Source: Trileptium ribeirensis (taxonomy: Eukaryota; Nematoda; Enoplea; Enoplida; Thoracostomopsidae). From it: a DNA stretch of 64,000 bases. The notes beneath the pieces were generated by a model. The model was not told the origin of the DNA. It worked only from the letters and a program-made list of their open reading frames with translations, and searched no databases. Below, piece after piece: positions 21,878 to 33,659 of the stretch (the first letter of the stretch is position 1; each line of letters starts with the position of its first letter). The stretch is taken from positions 27,952-91,951 of the forward strand of contig JASANE010021189.1 of NCBI GenBank assembly GCA_030248225.1. Reading direction: 5' to 3'. Position numbers and translations under genes: made by a program.

Positions 21878-22589
21878 ACCCCCCCCCCGCACTAAGCAGC
21901 TGCGCGGGCTAACTGCCACGATTTTGGGTGCACAGTACTGGTGCTTCCTCGCCTGCGTTTGCCGGTGCAGTATTTCCGCATACCCTAACCTAAGCTCCAA
22001 CCTTACCCTAAAACTGAGCCCAGTCTAAACCTAATTGCCAAACATCAAAATATCCATTTTTCGCTTGTATTCCCGATATCGGGAGCCATTTCTTCTTGCA
22101 ACGAACAGTAATCGTCACACCCCATGCATCGTCGTATAGCCCATCACATTTTCTATGTTATAACCAAATTTGAGCCCAATCGGTCAATCCAATCCAAAGT
22201 TATGTCCAAAAAGGTCAAACAAACCAAAATCCATATTTCTAAAAAAATCAGACCCCTGAAATTGGGCCCCTATCCTGAACCCCCTTGAAGAGCTAGAGCC
22301 CGGAAAACTTTTCCATTAGAAAGAGTAGGAAAACAGGTCAATCGGAGGTTAGGGAGTGACGGTCTTCAGCGGAGCTTTAGGAGAAAAAATTTGCCAAAAA
22401 AGCCTATAAACCCCAAAAAATCCAAATAAAAAGAACAATAATTTAGCATCATCAGGAGGTTATACCTGAAAAGGGGCGACCCTGATCTCGAAGAGATCTC
22501 TTTTGGGGGTAAGAGATGATTGGGGTCCAGAGACTATGGGGGCTATACTGAAAAGATGGTGGACCCATGTCTGATTTTCCCCCTCAGCC

Positions 22590-23330
22590 CAATCAGAGTC
22601 GCCACCGATGTGTCAAGTCGACCACAACCGGCAGCGCCATGATTGAAGCAGATTCCAAAACTTTCAACCTTACAGTGGAGAAGCTTACTGCTAAAGCATA
22701 AGCGAAATCACTACGCTTTGCACTGAAAAACCACACAGACAGCTGGCAGAACTTTAACAGAAACAGCTCCAAGGGCGGAAATGGAGAAGCACCATAGCGC
22801 GTGTCATCACCAAATCTGGTCTCAAATGATACAGTTAGGAAGATATCACCATACGATCAAACGTATCCTCGTGGCTAACCAAAAACGGTTCCTATGTACC
22901 GAAAACTTAGAACAACCCACTTGAAGACCTGAAGCAGATGAATTAAAGAAGATAGCGGTAGAAGAAACAAGTGGTTAAACGGAGAATGTATTGAGGCCTA
23001 CACAGATAGATTAGTGGTTAATTCGGTCAGAGGCGGAGGAGGGTGTGCCTTCATGGGGAACCATTTTTGTTTAAGGAAGAGTACGAGAAGCGTACCTGCA
23101 GCTAGCGGGCGGTACTGGTAGAGATTAACGTCACATTACAGAAGATTGTAGAACTCCAAAAAACGGAACATTGTCTGTTGGGAAATGCATCAATCTGCTC
23201 ACCGAACCCCAAGCAGCTATCAGAAAATCACTGACGAAGCAGGAAAAATGTACCCGGTTGGTCTCTTCACAGACGGGGTAGGAAGGTGTCATGAAATCAT
23301 GAATCGAGTCTGATTAGCAATAGAGCAACG
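22590..23330 (+). pseudogene. LINE polymerase C-terminus and RNase H relic, 3' part
   Basis: Reads STTTGSAMIEADSKTFNLTV, the segment that follows the polymerase in RNase H-bearing LINEs, and then near 22,990 CIEAYTDRLVVNSVRGGGG, which resembles the first RNase H block (AYTDGS) with the Gly replaced by Arg. Stops and shifts are frequent. The join with 19,800-20,720 is inferred from protein order. Confidence 0.45.
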
Positions 23331-23339
23331 TCTTCTAAT

Positions 23340-24770
23340 CGTGATGTATTACACTATTGTATTAGTTTGACAGTTGGTTTGTTGTGACCTTTTATTCCAT
23401 TGCACATGTCAACAGCTGCTCCTCACACCTGGACGCATCTGCGTGGTTGTCCCTACTCCATACAACGTTCATCGTTGCCACTATGTTCTTACTTCAGGGT
23501 TTAAAATATATGATGTTCGGATTAAAATGAATAATCAACAATGTATCGTAGTTACGTCAACGCCATATTGTCTACAAACCAACAAATATCGCAATATCGT
23601 CGGAATTCGTTATGTACCTGCTGTACATCGGTTACCCTCGAGTCGTTGAGCATATTGTAAGACAGACTTATCTAGATAGATCGCCGACGGTAATAACATT
23701 TGTGGAAATAAATCTATTAACGTTGATATTGCAGAAATAACAGCATCAACAATAAACTCACTCCATATCAGCTTCAGCAACGATACCAATCATCATCGTC
23801 CCTAAACATCAATCACCCACAACCTTTCTTTGGCACAACAGCGCGGGTCCCAGGTTCCTTTACAACCAAGATCCATGGAACATTTTCTCCGGCATTATGT
23901 CAATTCGACGTCAGCTCCTCGTTTATGTTCTCAATCAGACGGTAGCTCCACCCGATTGCATTCAGGATTGGCGCAACACATCAGCTTTTGCCGGTGAGTA
24001 AATTATTTCTGCTTGTCTTTTCACGACATCCGGGTGGACAAGGATTTTTGAGCTCTCCAGGATTTCGGCAGCTCTCCCCAGGTCTTTTCAGGTCACACAA
24101 AAAACAATTGTATTAACAAGAAACGGTTATAACAAAACTCAGTATTAGTGCTTATATTGCGACTATTTATGATAACACTAAGCAAAATGAAGTGCCGATA
24201 GCAGAAATAGCCATTTTAGTTGGTAAATAATAACTATGCAACAAAATAACGATATAAGTTGAAAATGCATTGAAAACGCGTTAAAATTTAAACCCCCGCT
24301 GATCTGAAAGGAAGGCACGGCCACCCCCGCCAGCTCACTAGGAAAAATTGCGGCCTGCGGAAAAATGCATTTTCAGTGCTCAAATAATAAATGCGCAACA
24401 AAAACAACTAAAAGATGTTTTCAATGATTGGTAAACACAAAAATGAGATTGTAAAGCCCTCAGAACAAGGCGGTATTCCCACAGCTATTTACAGCTTCCT
24501 TTACATTGGCGCCGGTGGCCCCCAGCTCAAAAAGCCCCCAAGTATAATTTCGGTCGCGTGAAGAGGCCAGCTGCTGCACACCATACAAGCGGTGATCAAC
24601 ATAATATCAAACAAGGGCAACCAAATATCAGCATACGATGAATTAACCAATTACTGTGGCATAAAAGGAACCAAACGCGTGGTTCACAAAAGAAGCCACA
24701 AAGTTAAAATCAGACAAGACAACCGATTAACTACAGCACATTCACGACGACAATGCTTAGGAGGAAAATA
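23340..24770. other. Region without recognised genes
   Basis: No family signature in either strand. The stretch has normal-looking unique sequence and poor open frames. It may include further LINE remains too decayed to name. Confidence 0.4.
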
Positions 24771-24777
24771 GGAGAAA

Positions 24778-24849
24778 ATGGAAATCTGTATCAAACCTAG
24801 TATTCCGGGCGCAGTTGCAGCTATCTCTCTGGAAAAAGATCGTATTACA
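24778..24849 (+). CDS. Unknown short open frame, part before the hAT insertion
   Basis: From the ATG at 24,778 a frame reads MEICIKPSIPGAVAAISLEK then DRIT and meets the hAT element. If the element and one copy of the target duplication are removed, the frame joins without a shift to the one at 28,251. I recognise no family; it may be part of an older transposon. Confidence 0.35.
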
Positions 24850-25031
24850 GGGTTGCCACAATTTTTCGGATATTTACTTTCCGTTTTTTCCCGCTCTTTC
24901 CCGTTTTTCAAATAAAATTTCCCGTTTTCACAGCAAACCATTGCCAAAGTTAACCGTGCAATATGATAGCCCATACCATCATTTTATATAAATAATACGA
25001 ACGCAAAATGGAGCTTCATTCTCTCACCTAG

Positions 25032-27202
25032 TCATTTTCTAAGTGTAGAACGGAGTTCGCTCAGTTCTTCGTCGATAGCTTGTGTTGAAGTCGTTGCCTC
25101 CGCCTCGATTTGTCTTTTTTTCAACCAATTCATTAATCTCAGAAGCTGTCCTCTTGCGGTCCACGCATACTCTGCGATCTTGCATTTCACTATCACGCTG
25201 CTCCTTAAGGGCGTCGGCATAACGCCCACGGGCAGCCCGAACGAATTGAAGCATCTCCCGATCAATGATGATATATAACGGACCACCTGCACTTTGCAGA
25301 CTATCGTAGACTATGCGCTGGGATATTAGTGAAGTATGTTGCAAATTATCAACCAGAAGGCTTTCGTTCACAGAAAACCCAGATTCGACAGTGGCGTTCC
25401 CATTTGACAGAGTCAATATGATCCTCACTACCCGCCAAAGGTCGCGATAGTCTGTATTGTTACCTATTAAACTGTAGTAAAATACATCAAGACGGTCAGT
25501 AGCAACGTCATAAGCTTTAATAGCATCCATCATGTGGCTGCAATCAAGCAGATTTTTAAACTGCAGCTTTGCCGCATCGGCAACCGTAGCAGATATTCTG
25601 CCCTTATCAACCAATACCTGCAAACACGTCTGTAGCCGAGTTATACTAGTCGTAGCAGTAGTTTTGATCAGTTGCGGTGATATAAACGATGCTGCTTTCA
25701 CCACGGAATACTTCAAGGGGCACCGATCAATCAATTTTTTCAGTCATGGCGATAAGAAAATTCATACAATCTTCTCGAAATGTCATTCGCTGTATGTCAC
25801 TAATAGCTGGGTGTTTAAATGAGCTGGAGGCACCAAACCCTATGTCGATATCCTTCAACAACTTATGGGACTTCTTATCTTTAAATTCAATTTTGCTCAA
25901 CTGGGTTCCGCTTCCTTTCGCGGCAGCCAAAATAGGTTCTTTAATGAATCTCGCCAGAATAGTTGTAAGCAATTTCGTCAAAGAAGCAAACATAAATGGG
26001 ATCAGCGGTGCGTCTGACTGATACATTTTTAAATAGCCCTGGCACTGTTCGCTTATACTCACAAAAAATTTAACTTTGCTTTGATTAAAGGGTCATTTAT
26101 GACATTTTTAACACTACGAAATGAGTCAAGTTGCGGTTCCGGCTTAACTTCAGTGGCATATTTTCGCAGAGACGGTAACATCTCCAACAACCGCTCGGCG
26201 GCAGCAACATTTTCCGTCCAACGGACTGCACAAAACTTCTTGGCGAATAAACCCGAGCCCGTGATATCGCTGTAAATTGCACGTCTCGCTGGACTATCTT
26301 TAAAGAGAAAGTAGACAGACGAAAGCAACTGATTAATCTTCCAGCCTGAGCTAGCGTGACCTGACTGAAACATACTGTTTACAACGTGAAGGCTGCAAGA
26401 CCCAAATTAACTCTGGGCCAATCCCTTGGTCCTTCATATCCTGCACCAAACAACGCAAAAATTTAAGATTCACATTTGGACCATCCATTGAGACCTGCAG
26501 AAGGTGCGACAATGCCCTGGATAATGCATCAGTGAACGCGGGAAGAATATCCTCTGATCGCTGACGATCCAGAAATACGGATGTGAGATACCTTGTGGTA
26601 ATACGACTGCTCGACGCGTCCCAGATACGGACGTGAATATCCATCTGCGATCTTTGGGCTACGCTGTTAAGCGCCTCGTCAAAGCATACGACGACGTCGT
26701 TACATTCGTTGATCATTGTACGAAGCCGTTTGGAGAAGTATGGCGCAAGGCCGTAGTTAATAAAGTACGTCGCTTTAGTGCGCCCAAGGTTGAATGCCGC
26801 TGCTATCTTGCTATCTGGAAACATAGCTGTAAACAGATCCTTAATTTTTTCACAGCTGTTGAGTGAAAAATGATTATGAACAACCTTCAAGGTCCATAAA
26901 ATTTCAGCCCGCGTTGTCTCTTCACTGACGACGAATTGTTGTAAATTATTGTTAACCGCAGTTTCCGCGTTCCTAGTATCGGTAGACATAAAGGACACCA
27001 GAGAAGAAGTAGATCGTGCAGCTTTTACTGCAGCGTTATGTAATTTGCCGTTTTCGTGACTCTTCACAGCAGTTAATCCCATAGTTGCTACAGAAAAGGA
27101 CTTGCAGCATATATTACAATAAGCCGAGCTCCGATCATTGGGAACAGCCGCCAGCCATGCGGAGCGACTATCGGATATCCATCGAAGTTGGAATTTTGTC
27201 AT
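25032..27202 (-). pseudogene. hAT-like transposase with N-terminal zinc finger
   Basis: About 700 codons in four frame segments. N-terminal finger AYCNICCKSFSVATMGL....H....LH (residues 27-55) is of the BED-like type that binds transposon ends. The catalytic part has VVVCFDEALN...QMDIHVRIWD (first Asp), VSMDGPNVNLKFL (second Asp), GHASSGWKINQLL, FKDSPARRA and FCAVRWTENVAAAERLLEML. The C-terminal dimer segment includes NGNATVESGFSVNESLLVDN, with the hAT glutamate and arginine-like pattern. A coiled tail ends at the TGA at 25,032. Frames change near 26,385, 26,070, 25,728 and 25,125; three of these lie in runs of six or seven identical bases (T or A). No nonsense codon is needed apart from those shifts, so the real gene may be intact and the shifts may be sequencing errors. 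Confidence 0.85.
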
Positions 27203-27648
27203 GGTACCAAAATTTAACTCATAAGAAATATAGAATTGTTTAAATATATATTCTGTATATTACTTGCATACACGATAACCTAAAAATTGCAATACTACCC
27301 TAGTAACTCGTAAGCGAATTTATGTTTAAGCTAATGTATACGTAGTTGCTGAAGATCTGTGATAAAGGGTCGAATTTTTGGACCTAGATAGAGTGCACAC
27401 CGGAAGACCATCAGGTATTCTATAAAAAGATTTTGAAAATCAGTCCAGCGGTTGCGTAAAGTGACGCCATAAAAGAATCGGTTCTATACGTTATGCAGTG
27501 ATGTTCGCGAAAAAAAATTACCTTAATTCACTTTCGACAAAATTCTGTTTGCGAAAAACCGATCAATTTTGCGCATTAAGGAAATTCCGTTAGCTTTCTC
27601 TTGCAGCGTTTGAATAACCTCATATATACGACAGCCGAAAAAATGTAG

Positions 27649-28042
27649 AGCCCGTAATTCATGGGAACCTAAAAAGAAAGTATAGCCCGTACTTCACGGG
27701 AACCTGAAAATAAAGTATAGCCCGTAATTCACGGGAACCTGAAAATAAAATATAGCCCGTAATTCACGGGAACCTGAAAATAAAGTATAGCTCGTAATTC
27801 ACGGGAGCCTGAAAATATTGTATAGCCCGAAATTCACGGGAACCTGAAAATATTCTCTAATTACGGGAGCCTGAAAAAAAAGTATAGCCGTAATGGGAAA
27901 AAAAAAAAAACCGGGAAAAAAAAAAAAAGCACAAACAAAAAAACCAACAATATAGCCCGAAATTCACGGGAGGCTGAAAATATTGTCTAGCCCGTAATTC
28001 ATGAGAACCTGAGAATAAGGTATAGCTAGTAATTCGGAGACA
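27649..28042 (+). repeat. 35-bp hairpin minisatellite inside the hAT element
   Basis: Units of the type AGCCCGTAATTCACGGGA plus ACCTGAAAATAAAGTAT start at 27,649, 27,684, 27,719, 27,754, 27,789 and 27,824, with degenerate ones at about 27,866, 27,895, 27,954, 27,989 and 28,024. Each holds CCCGT-AATTC-ACGGG. Variants such as ATGGG or CTCGT keep G-T pairing; CCCGA breaks it. A-rich runs interrupt the array near 27,900. It lies between the transposase start and the right terminal repeat. Confidence 0.9.
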
Positions 28043-28105
28043 AAGCTAATATAGCGGAGACAATACGGAACGAAAAGATGGCTCCGAGTTAATCGATGTT
28101 GTATT

Positions 28106-28232
28106 TCCCGTTTTTTCATGATTTCATGGAAATTTCCCGTTTTCAAAACAAATTTCCCGTTTTCCCCTGTTTTTTCCCGTCTCTCTAGCAGTTTCCCGTT
28201 TTTTCCCGTCTTTCCCCGTTTTTTCCGTTTGT
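28106..28232 (+). repeat. TTTCCCGTTTT-rich subterminal stretch of the hAT element
   Basis: At least six copies of TTTCCCGTTTT-like words. The left end has a similar stretch (24,885-24,935) in the same, not inverted, orientation. Such words beside CAGGGTTGCCA ends are common in animal hAT elements. Confidence 0.7.
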
Positions 28233-28250
28233 GGAAACCCTGGTATTACA

Positions 28251-28505
28251 GTGAACGAGCGAACCTTATTATTAAAACTAAGTACTGGAGGGCAAACGCA
28301 TCAATACAAGTCATTAACAACGAATAATCAGGGATTTCCGAAACTAGCAACATTTCCAACATATGAAGTGACTGATGAAATAATGATTGTGCGCATTATG
28401 ATGGAATATTCCTCGTGGTCAATGGAAGGAAGGGTCCACTTTTACAAAGATGATGAAGTGAAAGCACTATTCATAAACCTCAAAACAACAAAAATGGTTA
28501 TTTGA
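28251..28505 (+). CDS. Unknown short open frame, part after the hAT insertion
   Basis: Continues the frame that begins at 24,778 with VNERTLLLKLSTGG, and ends at a TGA after FINLKTTKMVI. Joined length would be about 110 codons. There is no recognised domain. That the reading frame is kept across the target site supports the element borders, but also could be chance. Confidence 0.35.
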   Translation: MNERTLLLKLSTGGQTHQYKSLTTNNQGFPKLATFPTYEVTDEIMIVRIMMEYSSWSMEGRVHFYKDDEVKALFINLKTTKMVI

Positions 28506-28814
28506 GAAAACTGACATCCTTGCGACGGATATGATCCAGAAAATCGTCTGCTCCAGCAATAACAAACCACCACCTTGACATAAAGCAAAATACTGTGTAA
28601 ACACTGGTTACGGCGGAACAAATTTTGTCCATTGGTGGACTTTAGTATTTAGCTCCATTAAACCATTAACCCAAACGACATTCCGTTGCTGTGATACGAA
28701 AATTCCAGTTCACTGCACGTTTCGAATGACTGGTCAATTCACCTCGCGGTGGGACCTGGATAAGATATTAGCTGTTGGCTTTCCAAAGGCTCAGTAACTA
28801 CCTGCTAACAAAAT

Positions 28815-29540
28815 TCACTCGGGCAAACACTGCACGTTAGGTAGTGTCAAGGAGGTATTACAGGTAGCACAGAGACATTCAATCGAGATTTTATGTTTAT
28901 GCGAAGTCAGAATAAATGGAACAGGCCATAAAACACGCAGCTTAGGAAACAAATACAATGAATATGAATTATTTTGCTCAAAAACGCTTACCAACACCAA
29001 GCTGTATAGTGTGGGTATAGCTGTAAGCACCAGGCTTCGTAGTAACGTAGTGTCGTTCAAAACCACAAGTGAAAGAGCGACCAACATAAGATTACAGGCT
29101 AGGCCCTTTAATATCTCGGTTATTACCGTGCATGCTTCTACTGCGGATTATGATGCACAAATAAAAGATCAGTTCTATAGCACAGTTGAAAACTGTATTC
29201 GTTCTATTTCTGGAAATGACATGCTTGTGTTGGCTGGTGATTGGAATGGCAAAATTGAAGATCGCCTTCAGGAATTGATGCAATCGGTACATTTTCATTA
29301 AGCAAAATAAACGACAACGGTGACCGCCATTTTGCAATGCTGAGAGACTAACTCGGCAGCTTCAAATACTGCCTTCCAACACAAGTTGCTGCAACACCAA
29401 ACTTGAAAATCAAATGCCCAACACGAAAGTAAAGGTGGTATACTTTTGGGTGACGGAACACGACTAATAAGCAATGTTCAAATCAAATTTAAGTCGCCGA
29501 ACGCAGACCGTCGCTTATGACTTGTACTGTTGTATATTCG
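28815..29540 (+). pseudogene. LINE endonuclease domain (EEP type, CFDP2-like)
   Basis: From near 28,815 the frame reads LGSVKEVLQVAQRHSIEILC, CEVRINGTG (the metal-binding Glu), GIAVSTRLRSNVVSFK, RLQARPFNISVITVHASTAD, YSTVENCIRSI and DMLVLAGDWNGKI (GDWN motif). It stops at 29,299; a shifted frame then gives LSKINDNGDRHFAMLRD and later pieces with stops. This is the apurinic-endonuclease-like domain that nicks target DNA in many LINEs; similar proteins are often annotated as craniofacial development protein 2-like. The polymerase that should follow is absent. Confidence 0.85.
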
Positions 29541-29559
29541 CACACGTTTTGCAAATTAA

Positions 29560-32030
29560 AATTCTCTTGCCACTGATGATACCATGCATAAAATAATACA
29601 TCATAAATAGCTATGATACACGCAAAGTAAATTAATTTCCTTACCTTGTTAAACAAGACCCAAGCTGATGTAAATACAAAAGTTAAAACTTTATCCCAAA
29701 AAGAGCAATTACCTGTTGAACTTCCGACTGTCGCAAGTTAAATGCATATCCACCAGGTCCCATAATATCCTTAATGAAAGGGCTGACTGTATCGGTCGGC
29801 ACGGATGATACTATCTGGAAAGCCAAATTATTATATAAAACAAAATTGGAAGTGTCGTTGGAAAAAACTTTATTTGTTCGAAAATTCCTTAACAGTTGTA
29901 CTTGCTGAAAAAATGATCTGATTAAAACTCAAGAACTTAAGAATACTTTTTTCCAGTCGATGGACTTTAACATTTTATCAAAATAGCATTGTAATAGTTA
30001 CCTTTACATGTAGTTATTCTACCACTCGCTCACTGAGTTTTTAGAAATTATCTATTCACTGATCATCAGAATAACGCATATCTGTTGAAAATAATATATA
30101 AAAATAAGATAGACTACTGAATGCATAGATATAGTACATTGACCTGTTTGGTGCTACTCCATAAAATACGATTACTCATAAAACCCCTGTGATCACGAAG
30201 AGCAACATAAATTTTTATTTTTAAACACTGAAACACATAGTGAACAAGGATATGCCAAACCAACTACGAGAGTTCGAACGTATAATGAGGCAACAATATC
30301 GCTAAACCGCACCCTTATAAGTCAATTTTAATAATGAACCACAATGTGAAAGAGCGTTACTTAGTTATTGCACCTAATTAAAACAGTTACAAGTCATTAC
30401 AAAAATATGAAGGTATATGGTAATCCGGTATGCAAAAGCTGTGTGCATTAAACAAAACATTCGTCAAAGTGTAAAGTCCGCTTCTATAAATCCGATGATA
30501 TCCGAACTTAACAACTTTGCAACTATAACGAATTAGGAAAAATCACAGAAAGGAAATTAGGTAAAAGAACCCCAGATTGAATCACTTGCAAAACCATGTA
30601 ATCTTTTAAAAAATTTCCTAAATTGAAAATATATTCTGACCATTCCACGTTTATGAATTAAAGTTGCAGTTGCTGATTGTTGAAAGTACAGCCCATACCA
30701 GAAATTAGCACGGCTCTTTGCAACTTGTTCAAGTTTAATTTTTTTATTTAAACATTGCTGGAAATACTTTGGCAAATTTAAGAGAATGTGCTCAAAATGT
30801 AATCGAATGAATGAATATATTCAGAACATCTTGGAACCAGTGTATGAAAAACATGCTAATATTGTCTTATATTACTAAAATATGACATATACGAAAAAAG
30901 AATTTCGAACGACAAAGAACTACATAACAGCAGTATATGACCCTTTTAGCAACGGATGTTTTTGGGTAATAAAGAGAACCTATTGAGAAACCTCATATAC
31001 GTGCGTTGTTTTGAAAAACATTTCAAAACTCGTGACAAAACAATACTATCAAAACAGTATACTTTTATCGCAATATATACATTACATAATATCAGCTCAG
31101 TTATTTGCCTTCAATTATTTTCTTTTAGATATAAACCAATTATTTTAAATTTCCTACGATATAACATGTAACAAACCATACATGCTCATAGGGAGAGGAC
31201 AAGTCGCCCTGAGATCCTGACGCACTCCACGGGGCGTCGAAGATTTCCCCAATGGATGTAGCCTAATTCCTCTGAGGCTCCGGACTTACCACGCCAGCGC
31301 GCCGACAGCACGTGAAAATTTTTGGTAAGAATCGGGCTCTATAAGCAAAAATTTGCAAAAAATTGAGGAAAAATTAGTAAAAATAAAGGGAGATTGTCGA
31401 TCGAATATCGGGGAAAAATTGACAAAATTTCTGAAAATTCTTGAAGACCAAAAAATTTAAATTTATCGTCCTCTCCCGCCGGCCCTAGGACCTCCACACC
31501 CACCACCCCCCCCCCGAAGCACCCGCCACCCCTAGGATTTCGGATCTCTTGGATATATGGTAACAAACGTATGTCTTAAGAAAGACGGTTGTCAATTGCC
31601 TAGTTTACGCTGCATGCGTTGCAAGCACATGCAGTGTGGCGCTGTATTCGCAAGGATGTATTGTGGATGGCACATTTTGGATTAAGTGGCAGACAGCATC
31701 TTAACTGAGAAATAAATGTTATGGGTTTCCTCAGCGTCTTCAAAGCACCACAGACATATTAATGTCACCACACTACATTGAATTTAATGTAAAATTTGTT
31801 TTAACACATTTTAAATCAACAGTATATTCATTTCTTTAATCATAAATTTCAAAGACCATGTTCCAGTTCTAGCTTAAATATAGTTACGGTTCGGATAAAT
31901 TTCGGGTCGTTATTCTCTATCGTCGAGATATACCAATATTAGTTTCAAGTTGTGTTGTTGGCATACAGTATATTAGAAGGTACGTCGTTAAGGTTTTTTG
32001 GCTCATACAAGATGCTGATGTCAATACATA
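29560..32030. other. AT-rich region without recognised genes
   Basis: No domain-bearing frame. A CG-rich island at 31,200-31,320 and a C tract (11 C, about 31,505-31,516) within a purine/pyrimidine-biased stretch (31,470-31,545) stand out. Confidence 0.4.
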
Positions 32031-32034
32031 ATAG

Positions 32035-32150
32035 CAAAGTTGCAGCTCTCGATGAGAGGATACTGGCCTATGTTTTTGCGCCGAAACCTCTATCTTGAGA
32101 TATAGGTCGCGAAAGATAGGTACCCGGATGGCTAAATTTCAAAAAAAATG
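32035..32150 (+). repeat. Short dispersed repeat, copy 2
   Basis: GTTGCAGCTCTCGATGAGAG, ACCTCTATCTTGAGATATAG and GGCTAAATTTCAAAAAAAAT match 19,376-19,505 in order. Confidence 0.65.
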
Positions 32151-33659
32151 ACCCTTCCTTGACCTATCTGGGGACCATTTTGACCCAGGAGACGTGGTCG
32201 GCCGGCTTAGCGTCTGTAACAGGCGTGGTGACGCTGCTGCATTGCGCACTTCGACAACGTAATGCCCTTACGATCCCGGGCGAACCTAGGGGGTATAAAA
32301 TTTTTCCTTTTTCCGCTCGGGTCGGTCCCAAGAGACTACGGCGCTTAGCAAACCGCAGGAGCGCTTCACAGGATGTGTTCTATCCTGCCGGAAGGGTTGC
32401 GCACGTAGCCTAAGCGATACTACTTTTGAGGTCCCTATGGAGGTTGGCTCCATCACCTGCTCTCAGGCCAAAGAGACCGGACTACTATTCCCTCTCATCG
32501 TTCCACCTGTAAGTGTGTTTTAAGTAAAATTTCCTTTCCCACTTTCCTGAACGGTTAATTTATTTAGCCAGAGGTACCCACTAGGGCCCGACAAATCCCT
32601 AGGACGTCAGATCGCGTTTGGACGTTCAGCCAAAGAAGTTGGTTCGGGTAAAGAATTCCCTTTTTCCTAAGTCGCACGAGTCGTACTCACACAATAATAC
32701 AATTAAGTAGGAATCGGCGAGTCACGCTAAGGTTTGCTTCTTCAATGCGAGTGTTAAACCTGAACGTGGGTAGTCGATAGGGGTGACGGATTTCAAACCC
32801 CTTCAGTGCAGATATCGCTACCACTGGTCAGTAAAACACAAGGACGCAATTGGGTTTTGATTGAGTATTTATTTATAAGCCAAAATCATTTACAGACATT
32901 AGTATATTGTACGGGAAAAATACAATAGATACAATGCCAATGGGTGGTACGCTATCGGGAAAAATGTATGGGCATGTCGGAGTCATCGCCTTTTTCATGG
33001 GACACTCACAGCTGGTTGGTTCGAATCAAAGCGTGAACAACTAAGCCTTTCTAATGACAGCTGCGCTTACCTTACTCCAAAAATGGGGACGCTCCAAAGA
33101 GTAAGCACATGTAACAGGAAGCGATAGTCAGTTAGTTATCGAGAGGAGCCATTCGTCTAACTACGATTACTAGGGTACTCGGGTTAAATAATACGTTCAG
33201 GTAAAGTTAAAGGCGGCAAAATAGAATAAGCAAATTGGGACATATCGGTAAAAGCGTACACAATAGAGATCCTGGGGTTTTGATTTTGTTCATCCTAATC
33301 AACGGCTATGGTACACGATAGATAAATATGGTAAAACGGTAAATGTAAATACGGCAAATTATAATAAATCAACAGTTGAACAGCCAACATGGGTATGAGA
33401 TGGGCAAAACTATACGTTAACGTGTGTACAACTTTGTAAGTTGACGATGGGTACGACTCGGTTCAAGTGCGACAACGGTACATTACTTTTCTGTCCTACT
33501 CGCATACGTACGAATAAACAGTAACCGTGGGTACAACAAATTTTCCTCAAATACAGTGTGCAATAGGCTATCCATAGCTCTAGGTTCCTATAAAATTATA
33601 CTTCAACTACCGCAATAAAGATGTGTGGTTTAAGCTTTAATTTTCTACTCATATGTAAC
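32151..33659. other. Region without recognised genes
   Basis: No coding signature. Style (GGTACC, GGTAAC, AATACGG words) resembles the large non-coding repeat, so it may be a diverged part of it, but I could not align it. Confidence 0.35.

Larger units (their letters stand above)
20762..22572 (+). mobile_element. Candidate Merlin-type DNA transposon inserted in a LINE
   Basis: The LINE polymerase ends near 20,720 and resumes near 22,590, so the sequence between is an insertion. It holds one transposase gene. Possible terminal inverted repeats are TGGTCCCACC (20,767) and GGTGGACCCA (22,556), which match imperfectly; I regard these ends as tentative. Unlike its AT-rich surroundings, the 3' part (21,850-22,560) has GC-rich words and a C tract. 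Confidence 0.45.
24850..28242 (-). mobile_element. hAT-superfamily DNA transposon with target duplication
   Basis: The left end reads CAGGGTTGCCACA (from 24,848) and the right end, on the other strand, CAGGGTTTCCACA (ending at 28,242): a typical hAT terminal repeat. GTATTACA lies at 24,842-24,849 and at 28,243-28,250, an 8-bp duplication of hAT size, although its last two bases overlap the left CA. Removal restores an open frame across the site. Inside are a transposase gene on the minus strand, an array of 35-bp hairpin units, and TTTCCCG-rich stretches near both ends. Length is about 3.4 kb. The near match of the two ends suggests a fairly young insertion. Confidence 0.8.

Noticed and set aside
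27649..28042. CRISPR-like look of the 35-bp array
   Set aside because: Units are directly adjacent without unique spacers, lie within a eukaryotic transposon and have no cas genes nearby.
33010..33050. Possible tRNA T-arm (GGTTCGAATCAAAGC)
   Set aside because: No anticodon arm, D arm or acceptor pairing could be found around it.
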